Shown: positions 9,073-18,106, counted from the first letter of the stretch. The stretch is DNA of 64,000 nucleotides from Candidatus Hydrogenedentota bacterium (GCA_019637335.1 JAHBVV010000016.1:62001-126000), one strand, 5' to 3'. Translations and numbers: made by a program. The notes: generated by a model from the sequence alone, not told the origin.

Positions 9073-10437
9073 ATGAATTTTGCCGAGACATTTTCCAACC
9101 CGTCCATGTTACACGCGGCCGCTGTTCATATGCCTATCGCCGGCGCGGGCCTGGGGCTATTGCTCATCATTCTGAGCGCGCTCTTTCACCGGAACAACAT
9201 CGTGCGGGCCATCGCCGCCCTGATATTCCTGGTCGTGGCCGGATCCGCCTGGGTCGCCATTGAAACCGGGGAGCGCGCCCGTGACCTGGTGCCCAATTCA
9301 ATGCCGGCCGCTATCTGGGATCAAGTGTCCGCCCATGCCAGCTATGCGGAAAATGTCGTCTATGGCGCCGTATTCACGCTGGCCGCTCTGCTGATCGCGC
9401 TCATTCGCATCGATTCCGTGCGAATCGCCGGACTCCTGCTTGCGGCCATCGGCGCCATCGTGACCAACGTCTTCGTCATTCAGACCGGCCACCTGGGCGG
9501 TACGCTGGTGTATACCCACGGCCTCGGCACCCCCATGATGCACGCGGCGTCCCAACCCGCCCCGGCGCCGACGCCCGAACCGGCCCCGGCGCCGACGCCC
9601 GAACCGGTGCCGACGCCCGAACCGGCGCCGATGCCCGAACCGGCCCCAGCGCCTGAACCAGCGCCCGAAACCGAAACCGCGCCGGAGCCCGCGCCCGAAA
9701 CCGAAACCGCGCCAGAGCCCGCGCCGGAGCCGGAGCCCGCGCCTGAACCCGCGCCCGAAACCGAAACCGCCCCCGAGCCTACCCCCGAAGTGCCGGCGGA
9801 TCCCGCCGCGGAAACGCCGGCGGATCCCGCTATGGAAACTCCCGACGAACCTGCGCCTGCCGAACCCGCCGCAGAAACATCCGACGAACCTGCGCCTGCC
9901 GAACCCGCCGCGGAAACTCCCGCCGATCCCGACACCGAAGCCCCGGCGCCGGAAACGGCTGTGGAGGCAAATGCTGCGCCGCAGCCCGCCGACAACCCCG
10001 ACTGGCTCCCGATTCGCCCCATCTCCCGGGAAGAGGCCGAGGCCATCAGCTTCCAGCGCGACGTATTTCCCATTCTGGACGACCAGTGCATTTACTGCCA
10101 CAAGGGCAGGAAACCCGATGGCGAGTTTCTGATGACCTCCGTAGCGGACATGCTGAAGGGCGGCAAGAAGGGCGGCCCCGGCGTTGTGCCCGGCCAGCCC
10201 GACGAAAGCTCCATCGTCAAGTATATTCGCGGTATCAATAACCCCCGCATGCCCGAAGACGAACCCCCGCTTACCGAAGACATGCTCCACACGATCCGAC
10301 TCTGGATCGCCGCCGGCGCCGTGGACGATAGCGACGATGCCGCGCCCGCGCCGGAAGCGGATCCGGCGCCCGTCCAAGCGGAAGCCCCCGACACGCCGGA
10401 AGAAGCGTCCGAAACAGACGCCGCTCCCGCCGCATAG
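9073..10437 (+). CDS. membrane protein with Pro/Glu linker and planctomycete-type cytochrome c domain
   Basis: The 454-aa protein has three parts. Residues 1-155 hold about four membrane helices resembling DUF2231-type modules. Residues about 158-320 are a low-complexity linker of EPAP, EPAPE and ETAPEPAPE units. Residues about 320-430 carry one haem-c motif, Cys339-x-x-Cys342-His343 (CIYCH). The surroundings (FPILDDQC; IVKYIRG; MPEDEPPL; IRLWIAAGA) match the cytochrome C domain common in Planctomycetes surface proteins. A long extracytoplasmic arm carrying a haem is implied, so a role in periplasmic electron transfer is likely. The partner is unknown. The gene stands alone between the efflux operon and a repeat region. 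Confidence 0.85.
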   Translation: MNFAETFSNPSMLHAAAVHMPIAGAGLGLLLIILSALFHRNNIVRAIAALIFLVVAGSAWVAIETGERARDLVPNSMPAAIWDQVSAHASYAENVVYGAVFTLAALLIALIRIDSVRIAGLLLAAIGAIVTNVFVIQTGHLGGTLVYTHGLGTPMMHAASQPAPAPTPEPAPAPTPEPVPTPEPAPMPEPAPAPEPAPETETAPEPAPETETAPEPAPEPEPAPEPAPETETAPEPTPEVPADPAAETPADPAMETPDEPAPAEPAAETSDEPAPAEPAAETPADPDTEAPAPETAVEANAAPQPADNPDWLPIRPISREEAEAISFQRDVFPILDDQCIYCHKGRKPDGEFLMTSVADMLKGGKKGGPGVVPGQPDESSIVKYIRGINNPRMPEDEPPLTEDMLHTIRLWIAAGAVDDSDDAAPAPEADPAPVQAEAPDTPEEASETDAAPAA

Positions 10438-10473
10438 CCTGCCCAGGCCCCTCAGGCCTATCCCAACAGCCCC

Positions 10474-10565
10474 GTGCCACACGATCGCGCTCCCGGCGTA
10501 ATCGTGTGCCCGGAGCAACGCCAGCTCACCACTGCCAACACCACCCCACACGAGCGGCTCCACAC
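10474..10565 (+). repeat. hairpin repeat R1, copy 1
   Basis: The unit runs from GTGCCAC through a stem-loop and GTGCCCGGAGCAAC to CCACACGAGCGGCTCCACAC. In this copy the outer stem is the perfect pair CACACGAT/ATCGTGTG. Further copies occur at 10637, 41824, 42114, 42315 and 42579, and inverted near 58736 and 59343. Confidence 0.85.
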
Positions 10566-10636
10566 GCTCCCCACACCCCATGCTCCAGCCCTTCACCCTC
10601 CCCGCGTGCCACGGACAAGCCCGCACATCAACCCAC

Positions 10637-10730
10637 GTGCCACGCGATCGCGCTCTTGCGCGTTCGTGTGCCAGGAGCAACGCAAACCCACCAGCGCCAA
10701 CACCACCTCACACGAGCGGCTCCACACACC
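10637..10730 (+). repeat. hairpin repeat R1, copy 2
   Basis: The outer stem is CACGCGA/TCGTGTG with one G-T wobble, and the inner stem is CGCG/CGCG around CTCTTG. The conserved 3' part (GAGCAAC, then CACACGAGCGGCTCCACAC) follows. The unit is preceded by the half-palindrome CACGGACAAGCCC, as in the array at 42 kb. Confidence 0.85.
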
Positions 10731-10767
10731 CCACACACCCCACACACCAGCTCTCCACCCGCACGGC

Positions 10768-10804
10768 GTGCCACGGACAAGCCCCCCAGGGCTTGCCCGT
10801 GCCA
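10768..10804 (+). repeat. long inverted repeat (CACGGACAAGCCC hairpin)
   Basis: The left arm CACGGACAAGCCC and right arm GGGCTTGCCCGTG form 12 of 13 pairs around a short loop. The same hairpin occurs at 41941-41970 and, in opposite orientation, at 58501-58530. No T-run follows, so it is not a standard terminator. Confidence 0.75.
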
Positions 10805-10896
10805 AGATTCGAGTAGCGCACAAACAGTCAGGGGCGGTATTTCACCCCCCTAACGGCTGACGCAACGCCCCACGACCGGCTTTTACCCCAAACCAC

Positions 10897-11010
10897 GGGA
10901 CAGACCCGGACGAAACGGCCACCCCACGTCGGCCCGGTGTTTCGCCCGACGACCGGCAGCGCCGCGAAGCCTCCGCGTCGGGTCCGTGTCTGTCGCTGCG
11001 GGGCGCCACC
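10897..11010 (+). repeat. repeat R2, copy 1
   Basis: A block of about 115 bases (GGGACAGACCCGGACGAAAC, then ACGGCCACCCCACG, ending CTGCGGGGCGCCACC) matches 44519-44634 base for base over much of its length. It contains no open frame consistent between copies. Confidence 0.7.
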
Positions 11011-11256
11011 TTGGAGACGGAGTCCATCGCCTATCCGCCTGCGGCGGACTTTCGGCGCGTTTTTTTCTGCCAAGGGACAGCGCGCGTGCACGGGGTACGT
11101 CCCTTTCCGGCGCGTGTAGGTGTGGAATTCCGTCGGGCTAGGCATGGTCGAAGGTGCGCCGTGGCGGGATGCCTATCTTCCGAGTTGACGGCGGGTTAGA
11201 CGGGGCGATGCGGCTGTATCAAGTTCATACGATCAGCTTGTAATACACGATGCGAC

Positions 11257-11296
11257 AAAAAAAGCGCCGCGAACCAGGCGTCTGGTCCACGGCGCG
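11257..11296 (-). terminator. rho-independent terminator of the CsgG/TPR gene
   Basis: Read on the minus strand, a GC-rich hairpin (GCGCCGTGGACCAG loop CTGGTTCGCGGCGC, 11264-11296) is followed by seven T. It lies about 22 bases past the stop of the gene ending at 11318. Confidence 0.9.
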
Positions 11297-11317
11297 AACT
11301 GCTTTCGATGTCGCGGG

Positions 11318-13234
11318 CTACTTCATTTCCTGAATCTTCATCTCTTTGGCAAGCGCGACGCCCTCGCGCAGGTTGGAAGCGCTGCCGATGGCGTAATCGT
11401 CCTCCACCACGGTCACCTTCAACTGGCCGACGGGGCGCTGGCGGTGGGCGATTACACGCCCGCCGACTTCAATGGGGTCGCCATCTTCGAGAATTTTGAA
11501 CACCGTGCCTTCCTTCACGCCGTGCTTCGCGCCGAGGTTGATGATGATGGCGTCGTTCTCCGAGGCGTCCGCGATCAGGCCCTTGAGCGGTTCGCTCGCC
11601 GCGAGCTTATCCGTCAGTGCGCTCACGACCGCCTCGACAGTCTCCCGCGGCTTCGAATCGTCAATGGTTACCGAAGTCTGGAAGAAGATGCCCGTCGTCT
11701 CGGAATCGATCAGCCGCAGGTAAAGCATCGTGTCGGCGCCGGCCCGCGCAAAATCGATGAAGCCCAGGTGGCCCGCCGAGAGCACCTGGCCCAGGCGGCG
11801 CTGCGTGTCGGCGCTGGCCAATTCCGAACTGCCCAGGTTCAGCTCTTGAAGCAGCTTGTCGAGCATGATGCGCTCGACCACCTGGATGCCATTCTTGCCC
11901 TGCACCTGCGATTCGATCTCGCGCTGCACGACCATATCGGTGCCCGCGCGGTCGAACACGAAGCGGCCCTTGGTCTCCCCAGGCAGAAACGCCAGTACAA
12001 CCGGGCGCGAACTCCAATCGTCCGCCGGCGACGCCTCGCCGCTGGCCTTCATTTCCTGATAGCGCTTGCTCAGATCCTCGATCATGTTCTTGATCAATTC
12101 GCCGCGCTTGAGGTCGTTGGCTTCCTGCAATTCCGCCTGCACCTGTTGCAGCATCAACGCGGTCATCTCGTCCGGGCGGATCGCCGACGCCTTCTCCAGC
12201 GTCGCCTTGGCGCGTTCCAGGTCTTCGGCGGAGCCCCGCTCGCGGTAGGCCGCGCCTTCGTTGCTCAGCGCCTCGACGTTATACTGATCCAGCGACTGCG
12301 CCTTCGTGTATTGCGCCACCGCCGCATCCAGATTCCCGCTCGCGTGCGCCAGGCGGCCCTGCGCGTTTACCGCTTCGGACTTCTGCCAGCCCGGCAGCGG
12401 GCTCGCGGCCGCGCGGTCAAGCGCCGCCGCCGCATCGTCGAGTTCGCCAGCCTTCATCAGCGCCTCGCCCTTCACCGCCTGCGCGTACCCGTTGTCGCCC
12501 GCCCGATCCGCCGCCGCGATGGCGCCGGTCAGATCGCCGCGTTCCAGGGCAACCTTTGCGATACCTGCATCCGAACCAATGGCGCCGAATTCCTTCTCGG
12601 CGTCGTCCAATTTGCCCTCGGCCACCAGGATATGCCCGTTCAATTCCTTCACCGCCGCCGCGTCTTCACCGCTTTCCAGTGCAGTCGTCGCCACGGCCGC
12701 CGCCTTATCCGTCTTCCGTTGCTGGAAGAGGTTCTCCGCCACCTCCTTCAGGATATTGGCCTGCTCCGAGCTCGTGCCGCGCAGTACCCGTTCGATCGTG
12801 CGCTGCGGCGTGTGCACGAACAGGGTAAGCGGGAGTTGGCTCACGTCCTTGTACCACGCCGCGCTCTTTACCGCTTCGTCCGCAAGGAGGAAATATTGGA
12901 TCTTGAGGCTGTCCGCGAATTGCTGGAGCGCGGCCTTGTCCGATTCCATGCCCAGGGCGATGATTGAGAGATCATCCCCGGAGTACAGCCGCTTCAGCGC
13001 CTGTAATTTGGCCGCGATGGGCTTGCCGTTTTCCGGCGTGAAGAAGAACAGGATCACCAGATCCGGATTCTGATCCAGAATCGCGTTCAGGTCCACCGGA
13101 TTGCCGAAAATGTCCTGCGCCTGAATCTCGGGCACGGCGTCCCCGGAAAAAAAGTCCGCTTTCGCGATGCCGGAGAACAACAACAGGCCTGCCATGAGGC
13201 CCAATACACCAAACAGTCGCAATCGTCGCATCAT
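11318..13234 (-). CDS. secreted thioredoxin-fold, TPR and CsgG-like protein
   Basis: The 638-aa protein has a signal peptide (about residues 1-26). A redoxin-like domain follows (about 30-165; FFSGDAVPEIQAQDIFGNPV and LVILFFFTPENGKP) in which the usual CxxC is replaced by PENG, so it should not be redox active. TPR-like helices span about 170-390. A CsgG-type fold (about 410-565; VVLAFLPGETKGRFVF, then GIQVVERIMLDKLLQEL) and a small C-terminal beta domain (GAKHGVKEGTVFKI, then IGQ-like turns) complete it. CsgG-like domains occur in outer-membrane and periplasmic assembly proteins. The role here is unknown. It lies 176 bases downstream of the kinase gene on the same strand and may be cotranscribed. 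A strong terminator follows. Confidence 0.82.
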   Translation of the reverse strand: MMRRLRLFGVLGLMAGLLLFSGIAKADFFSGDAVPEIQAQDIFGNPVDLNAILDQNPDLVILFFFTPENGKPIAAKLQALKRLYSGDDLSIIALGMESDKAALQQFADSLKIQYFLLADEAVKSAAWYKDVSQLPLTLFVHTPQRTIERVLRGTSSEQANILKEVAENLFQQRKTDKAAAVATTALESGEDAAAVKELNGHILVAEGKLDDAEKEFGAIGSDAGIAKVALERGDLTGAIAAADRAGDNGYAQAVKGEALMKAGELDDAAAALDRAAASPLPGWQKSEAVNAQGRLAHASGNLDAAVAQYTKAQSLDQYNVEALSNEGAAYRERGSAEDLERAKATLEKASAIRPDEMTALMLQQVQAELQEANDLKRGELIKNMIEDLSKRYQEMKASGEASPADDWSSRPVVLAFLPGETKGRFVFDRAGTDMVVQREIESQVQGKNGIQVVERIMLDKLLQELNLGSSELASADTQRRLGQVLSAGHLGFIDFARAGADTMLYLRLIDSETTGIFFQTSVTIDDSKPRETVEAVVSALTDKLAASEPLKGLIADASENDAIIINLGAKHGVKEGTVFKILEDGDPIEVGGRVIAHRQRPVGQLKVTVVEDDYAIGSASNLREGVALAKEMKIQEMK

Positions 13235-13410
13235 ACTCTCCCCAACCTCTGCAAGGTCAATGGTTTAGACTCGTTTACCGGTTCGGGGGCGGCTGGTGAT
13301 AGCAGTCCGCATTCCACCCGGATGGAACCGTCCCGGCAGGGTTTGGCCGGGATGCCCAATTTTACCACCTAACCGGGAATAATACGAACCGACCGGGCGC
13401 GGAACCCGGA

Positions 13411-15084
13411 TCAGACACCCGGTGGCGGCAGTACAATTTCGACCATGGCGGCGCTGTCGGGCGCGTGGGCCGGCGGGATGTTGGCGACGCGGATGCTGGA
13501 CTCCGCCGGATTGGTGGGGGAGGGGATGTGCGCGCGATACCGCAAGTTGTCGGCTTTACGCGCGGCGGGGATCTCGACGAAATCGCCCGAGCTCTGGTAC
13601 TCCATCTCCGTCACGGTGGCGCCATCCGCGTCCACCAGCTCGATCGGAAACGGCCCCAGCACGTCATCCAGCTTGCCGTCCAGATCGTCCAGAGTCACTT
13701 CGCCCGCATCAAACTTGCGGTAATCTTCCAGATTCTTTGCGCGCAGGATATTGAAGCTTACCATCGTGTAGAAATTCGCCGCCGCCGCCTCAGCCGAGGG
13801 GCTGGTCGTGGGCGTTGCCGCGGCGGGCGTCGCGGGCGTCTCGTCGCCGCCCCCACCCAACATCAACGCGCCCAGCCCCACCACCACAACCGCCGCCGCG
13901 ATGCCGCCGCCAACCAAAAGGCCCTTGCCCGGGGCCGCCGGGGAATCGGGCGCGCCGGACGGTGCGGGTGGCGCGCCGCCGGGGACCGTGGCGGAGACAT
14001 CCGCCGCGCGATTTCCCGGCTGCGTGTCTCCGGCGGGCGGACCGCCCGGCACCGTGGCGTCGGGCCCGCTCTCCGCAATGGTCGTCGCCTGGCTGGAGGG
14101 CCGCGCGCCCGGGACCGTGGCCACGAGGTCTTCGTTCGGCGGTCCGGCGCTTATGACCGTGGCGTCCTGTGCGGGGGCCGGAGTCCCGCCGGGAACGGTT
14201 GCCCCCAGGGCCGCCGCCTGGCTCGGATCCAGTATCGCCGGATCCGGATTCTCCTTCAGACTTTCGCGTAGCGCCGCCGCCATTTCCCGGCCAGTCCGGT
14301 AGCGGTTCGCGGGGCGCTTGCTCAGGGCCTTGAGGATGACCTGGGCGAGGGCATCCGGCACGTTGAAGTTCAGTTCTGCCGGGCTTACGGGATCGGTTTT
14401 GATCACGTGATGCATCACTGTACTCAGGGCCTCGCCGCCAAAGGGCTTTTCCCCGGTGGTCAACTCGTAGAGGATGTTGCCCACGGAAAACAGGTCCGAT
14501 CGCCCGTCCAGCTTCTGGCCCATGAACTGCTCCGGGCTCATATAGTGCGGCGTGCCGATCAGCGCGCCGTCCTGCGTCAGGTTCGAATCGCTGACGTGTG
14601 CAATCCCGAAATCCGCCACCTTCAGCGGCTGGCCGGTGGGCGTCAGGATATTCGCCGGCTTGATGTCGCGGTGCACCACGCCCCGGTCGTGCGCCACCGC
14701 GAGCGCCTCGCAGATGCTCGCGCCGATCTCCACGATTTCGTCCATACCCAGGCGCCTTTTCGATTCCATGACATCGCCGAGATCGCCGCCCTCCAGATAC
14801 TCCATGGCGATGTACGCGATGCCGTTTTCTTCGGCCGCATCGTAGATCGTGATGATATTCGGGTGGCTCAAAGCCCCCGCCGCCTGCGCCTCCCGAAGGA
14901 ACCGCTCCATCATCTCGTCCGCCATGCCCGAGGCCTCCACCACCTCGCGCCGCGTCGTCTTGATGGCCACCCGCCGCCCGATATTCGGATCCCGCCCCTC
15001 GTACACCACGCCCATGGCGCCTTTGCCGAGCTCCCGTATTACTTCATAACGCCCGAGTTTCTCTGGCATCTTCGCATCAGCCAC
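13411..15084 (-). CDS. membrane-anchored Ser/Thr protein kinase (PknB-like)
   Basis: Residues 12-275 form a complete Hanks-type kinase domain: glycine loop GKGAMG (20-25), VAIK with Lys42, HRDIKPANIL with catalytic Asp140, DFG at 158-160 and SPEQ in place of APE. A Pro/Ala/Gly-rich linker (about 285-390) repeats an ATVPGG-like motif at least five times. One membrane helix (about residues 393-415) leads to an extracytoplasmic domain of about 140 residues with no recognised fold. The GTG start at 15084 has AGGAAGGA 8 bases upstream. The kinase should sense an external signal and phosphorylate cytoplasmic proteins. The gene follows the TPR protease by 24 bases and probably shares its transcript. 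Confidence 0.92.
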   Translation of the reverse strand: MADAKMPEKLGRYEVIRELGKGAMGVVYEGRDPNIGRRVAIKTTRREVVEASGMADEMMERFLREAQAAGALSHPNIITIYDAAEENGIAYIAMEYLEGGDLGDVMESKRRLGMDEIVEIGASICEALAVAHDRGVVHRDIKPANILTPTGQPLKVADFGIAHVSDSNLTQDGALIGTPHYMSPEQFMGQKLDGRSDLFSVGNILYELTTGEKPFGGEALSTVMHHVIKTDPVSPAELNFNVPDALAQVILKALSKRPANRYRTGREMAAALRESLKENPDPAILDPSQAAALGATVPGGTPAPAQDATVISAGPPNEDLVATVPGARPSSQATTIAESGPDATVPGGPPAGDTQPGNRAADVSATVPGGAPPAPSGAPDSPAAPGKGLLVGGGIAAAVVVVGLGALMLGGGGDETPATPAAATPTTSPSAEAAAANFYTMVSFNILRAKNLEDYRKFDAGEVTLDDLDGKLDDVLGPFPIELVDADGATVTEMEYQSSGDFVEIPAARKADNLRYRAHIPSPTNPAESSIRVANIPPAHAPDSAAMVEIVLPPPGV

Positions 15085-15108
15085 GGTATTCGTCCTTCCT
15101 GATTTGGG

Positions 15109-16365
15109 TCACTGCTTGAGTTTCTCGATCCACGCCCGCACCTCCGCCGTGTCCTCCGCGCCGGGAGACAGGGCCAGATACGCCTCGAAATGCCGGATGG
15201 CCTGCGCAGCCTCGCCCTGGGCCGAAAGGCTCAGCGCGAGATTGTAATGCACGCCCGGCGCGCTGTCGTTCAGCCGCAGGGCATCCCGGAAATGGCGAAT
15301 GGCCTCCGCGTGCTTTCCCGCACGGCGGTGCGCCTCGCCCAGATCATTGTGGCTGCGCGCGTCCTCCGGCGCAAGCCGGAGCGCCTCCGCAAAAACCGCC
15401 GCCGCGTCCTCGTACTGCCGCGCGCGAAGGTAGAGCCGCCCAAGGTTCCGCTTGACCGCGACGGAGTCCGGGCGCAACGCGTCGGCGCGCAGGTAGGCTT
15501 TCGCCGCCGCCTCCAGATCCCCCGCCGACGATTCGGCCAGGGCCAGGTTGAAGTGCGCCTCGAAAAAAGCTGGCAATAGCGTCGTGGCGAGCCCGTACGC
15601 GGCGATTTTTTCCTCCACGCCATCCGCCGACACGCCCCGGTTGTACGCATCAATCGCCCGCAGCTCCGCCTCGGACGCGCCCGGCGCCGGAACCAGCCTG
15701 CCCGCCTCCGCGAAGTCGTCGCCCAGCAAACGCGCGCCGATCGATTTCAGAAGCGGGTAGGCGTTGTTAATCTTGTTCACAATGGTGAAATCCACCTCGG
15801 TCAGCCCGCCGCTGATCAGCCCGATCAGGCGGCCCTCCCGATCAAAGACCGGCCCCCCGCTCGACCCGTGGGTCGCCGTCAGCGAGACCAGCAGCACCGG
15901 ATAGCCGTTGTACTCTTTCGACGGATTCGACACCGTTCCGCTCACCGTTGCGAATTCCAGGTTCCTGGGCGAGGCGATGGAAACGATCGGCGCCCCGCTG
16001 CGAACCGTGAGCGCGTCGCCGATGGGCGCGTGCGCCGGAAGCGGGCGGTCCGTCTTGAACAGCGCGTACTCGATCGCGGGTTCAGAGCGGACCAGCGAAA
16101 GCGGCACGCGCGTTCCATCCGCGAACTGGCCCTCGAAATCCCGAACCCCTTCCGCCTGGTGCGCCGTCGCGAGAACGTAACCGTCGGGATGCACCACGCA
16201 GCCGCTGCCCTGTACCCGCGCGCCGGTGTCCGCGCGCGTCCCGTGTATGAGGATCACGGCGGGGAGCGCTCTCGCGGCGATGGCCTCCACATCGGCCTCC
16301 GCGATGGCCCGCCACGCAAGCAGCGCCAGCGCGGCGCACGCAATTCGCAATACACGCCCGTTCAT
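15109..16365 (-). CDS. secreted trypsin-like serine protease with C-terminal TPRs
   Basis: The 418-aa protein has a signal peptide (about 1-23) and an HtrA/trypsin-like domain (about 25-215). His69 lies in VLATAHQ and Ser169 in GSSGGPVFD. The acidic member of the triad sits in IEYALFKTD, where the usual DxAL reads ExAL, so Glu99 may replace Asp. Five or so TPR units (about 250-415) follow, with no PDZ domain. The ATG at 16365 is preferred over an in-frame start 24 bases earlier because GAGGAAG lies just before it and it gives a clean signal peptide. It heads a probable operon with the kinase. A chaperone or envelope quality-control role is inference. Confidence 0.85.
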   Translation of the reverse strand: MNGRVLRIACAALALLAWRAIAEADVEAIAARALPAVILIHGTRADTGARVQGSGCVVHPDGYVLATAHQAEGVRDFEGQFADGTRVPLSLVRSEPAIEYALFKTDRPLPAHAPIGDALTVRSGAPIVSIASPRNLEFATVSGTVSNPSKEYNGYPVLLVSLTATHGSSGGPVFDREGRLIGLISGGLTEVDFTIVNKINNAYPLLKSIGARLLGDDFAEAGRLVPAPGASEAELRAIDAYNRGVSADGVEEKIAAYGLATTLLPAFFEAHFNLALAESSAGDLEAAAKAYLRADALRPDSVAVKRNLGRLYLRARQYEDAAAVFAEALRLAPEDARSHNDLGEAHRRAGKHAEAIRHFRDALRLNDSAPGVHYNLALSLSAQGEAAQAIRHFEAYLALSPGAEDTAEVRAWIEKLKQ

Positions 16366-16526
16366 AGGTCTTCCTCGGCCTTTCGTCACAACGCGTAATC
16401 ATAGGCGGACGCCCCCGCGCAGTCAATTCGCAAGGGCGCCGCCCAGCCTCGATCCGCTGGGGATGCTACGGCGCGCGGGGCTGTGGTACGATGCTCCCGC
16501 GACGTGAACCGGCAGGAGATAGCATC

Positions 16527-17261
16527 GTGTTGATTCGACTGGCATGCGGCCTGGCGTTGCTGGGCCTCTGCGGCGGCGTTCCGGCCCAGGGCATGATGTC
16601 CGATGTGATGTCGGGCAAACTGGTCAATCCGGAGGTCGGCGTTTTCGCCTGGTACAATCTCAAGGACGCGGCCACGGGCCAGGAGTTTTTTCTGCGGCAG
16701 GCCATCACGGGAAAGGAACGGGTCAAACGCAAGGACGCCTACTGGCTGGAGACCGAGCTCCAGCCCCGGTTGGGTTATCCCTCCGTTTACAAAATGCTGC
16801 TGACCGGCCCCGCGAGCAATCCGAAGAATGTCCACCGCTTACTCATTCGCGAGGGCAATGGCGCGGTGCGGGAGGTGGCGCTGGAGCAGGGCGAGCACGG
16901 CGGTGTGGATTCCGATTCGCCCCGCGCGTCCGTGGGTGCGGAGGAAGTGGCGCTTCCGAACGAAACCATTCTTGCGGAGCGCTTCGTGATCGGTGAGGGC
17001 AACGAGACCACGGATATCTGGGTGAGCGACCAGGTTCCGCCCATGGGAATTGTGAAGATGCGATCATCCCTGGGAGAACTGGTGCTCCAGCGATATGGTA
17101 AGGGCGGGAAGGACGGAGAAAGCGCCATCCCCGTGCCGTCTGAATCCCGCGAGTCCGAAAATGCCGGCGAGCCCGGGGAACCGGCGGAGGAGGAAGTAAC
17201 CGCGGGCGATGATCGGGAAGTGCGCCGCAATTTTGGCGCCGGAAGGCGGGGCCGCCGATGA
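16527..17261 (+). CDS. secreted protein of unknown function
   Basis: The 244-aa protein starts at GTG 16527, preceded by AGGAGA 7 bases away, and begins with a signal peptide (LIRLACGLALLGLCGGVPAQG). An upstream in-frame ATG at 16491 would bury the signal. The middle is a compact soluble domain of about 160 residues (VGVFAWYNLKDAATGQEFFL; WLETELQP; PPMGIVKMRS) and the tail is Glu/Gly/Arg-rich. The stop overlaps the start of the next gene (ATGA, 17258-17261). I do not recognise the family. Coupled translation with a lipoprotein suggests an envelope role. Confidence 0.75.
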   Translation: MLIRLACGLALLGLCGGVPAQGMMSDVMSGKLVNPEVGVFAWYNLKDAATGQEFFLRQAITGKERVKRKDAYWLETELQPRLGYPSVYKMLLTGPASNPKNVHRLLIREGNGAVREVALEQGEHGGVDSDSPRASVGAEEVALPNETILAERFVIGEGNETTDIWVSDQVPPMGIVKMRSSLGELVLQRYGKGGKDGESAIPVPSESRESENAGEPGEPAEEEVTAGDDREVRRNFGAGRRGRR

Positions 17262-18076
17262 TGCGCATCGGATCATGGTCCGCGGGTATGCTCCTCGGCC
17301 TGCTGGCCCTCTGCGGCGCAAGCGGCTGCAAGACCGTCCCGCCCAACGAAGAGCCCTACCCGCGCGCGGCGTCGCGCATTCCGTTCGTGCCCCAGGTGCG
17401 CCAGGTCGCCATCCAGGCGGGCGGAGGCGTCTATCCCAATCTGTTTACGGGCGCCTCGCACGCGATCTGGAACCCTGCCGAATCCCACCCGGGCGCCCCG
17501 CTGGCCTCTCCGCCGGGAGCCTTCGATTCGCCGGCGGCGCCGGTGGCGGGTAAGACGGCCGATCCCGTCGCGCTGGCGGATCCGGTAGAGTCCGCCATGG
17601 AAGCGGATCGCGACGCCGTGCCCGCGCCGCCCCGGGGCGGCCCGCTCGTCATTCGGTGTCGCCTGGAGTCCGTTTTTCAGGATCGGAGCATCGCTTATGA
17701 TGCGGTGGGCCTGCGCGGCCTGGAAGTCTACCTGCGCCTCCCTGACGGACAGGAAGTCTTGCCCGCGCAGCGGGAGTTGGGCGCGGAATTGACCGAGGAG
17801 CAGGTGGGCGCGCTCCGGCGCTACGCGCGCGAGGTGACCCTCTACTTCCCGTCCGGCGATTTCCGCGTGGAGAACCCCGCGGCCAATCCCGCGGCCCCGG
17901 GCGTCCGGCTGGTGATCGAAGGGCACAACTCGGCCCACTACTTCGAGTGGCGCCCGCTGCCCAACGCCTCGGTCCACCTCGAACCCCGCGCGGACTATAA
18001 GGCCCGCGAGGCTATCAAAAAGGGGTACCGCGCGACGTCGGACCGCGCAAAACGCATCTCGCACACCTTCGACTGA
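17258..18076 (+). CDS. lipoprotein of unknown function
   Basis: The 272-aa protein has an N-terminal lipoprotein signal ending in CGASGCK (lipobox cysteine at about residue 24). A Pro/Ala-rich spacer follows (about 30-130), then a beta-rich domain (about 130-240; VIRCRLESVFQDRSIAYDAV, EVYLRLPDGQEVLP, HYFEWRPLPNASV). Its ATG overlaps the previous stop, and the next gene starts 30 bases after it, so it sits in a three-gene envelope operon. The family is not recognised. Confidence 0.78.
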   Translation: MMRIGSWSAGMLLGLLALCGASGCKTVPPNEEPYPRAASRIPFVPQVRQVAIQAGGGVYPNLFTGASHAIWNPAESHPGAPLASPPGAFDSPAAPVAGKTADPVALADPVESAMEADRDAVPAPPRGGPLVIRCRLESVFQDRSIAYDAVGLRGLEVYLRLPDGQEVLPAQRELGAELTEEQVGALRRYAREVTLYFPSGDFRVENPAANPAAPGVRLVIEGHNSAHYFEWRPLPNASVHLEPRADYKAREAIKKGYRATSDRAKRISHTFD

Positions 18077-18106
18077 CACCGGGCGCAAGGATAAAGGGCC
18101 GCCTTC

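Larger units (their letters stand above)
10438..11256. other. 820-base non-coding gap filled with interspersed repeats
   Basis: No credible gene lies here. The short open frames are Pro/Thr/His/Arg-rich translations of repeats. The gap holds two copies of hairpin repeat R1 (10474-10565, 10637-10730), one long inverted repeat (10768-10804) and one copy of repeat R2 (10897-11010). The same elements recur around 20, 41.8-44.6 and 57-60 kb. Confidence 0.8.

Noticed and set aside
10474-10500. Cyanobacterial HIP1 (GCGATCGC) site
   Set aside because: The octamer occurs only inside R1 hairpins here and is not dispersed in genes; in other copies the stem changes and removes it.
11444-12967. 507-residue plus-strand frame
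   Set aside because: It is antisense to the CsgG/TPR gene and rich in Arg/His/Leu, typical of a shadow frame.
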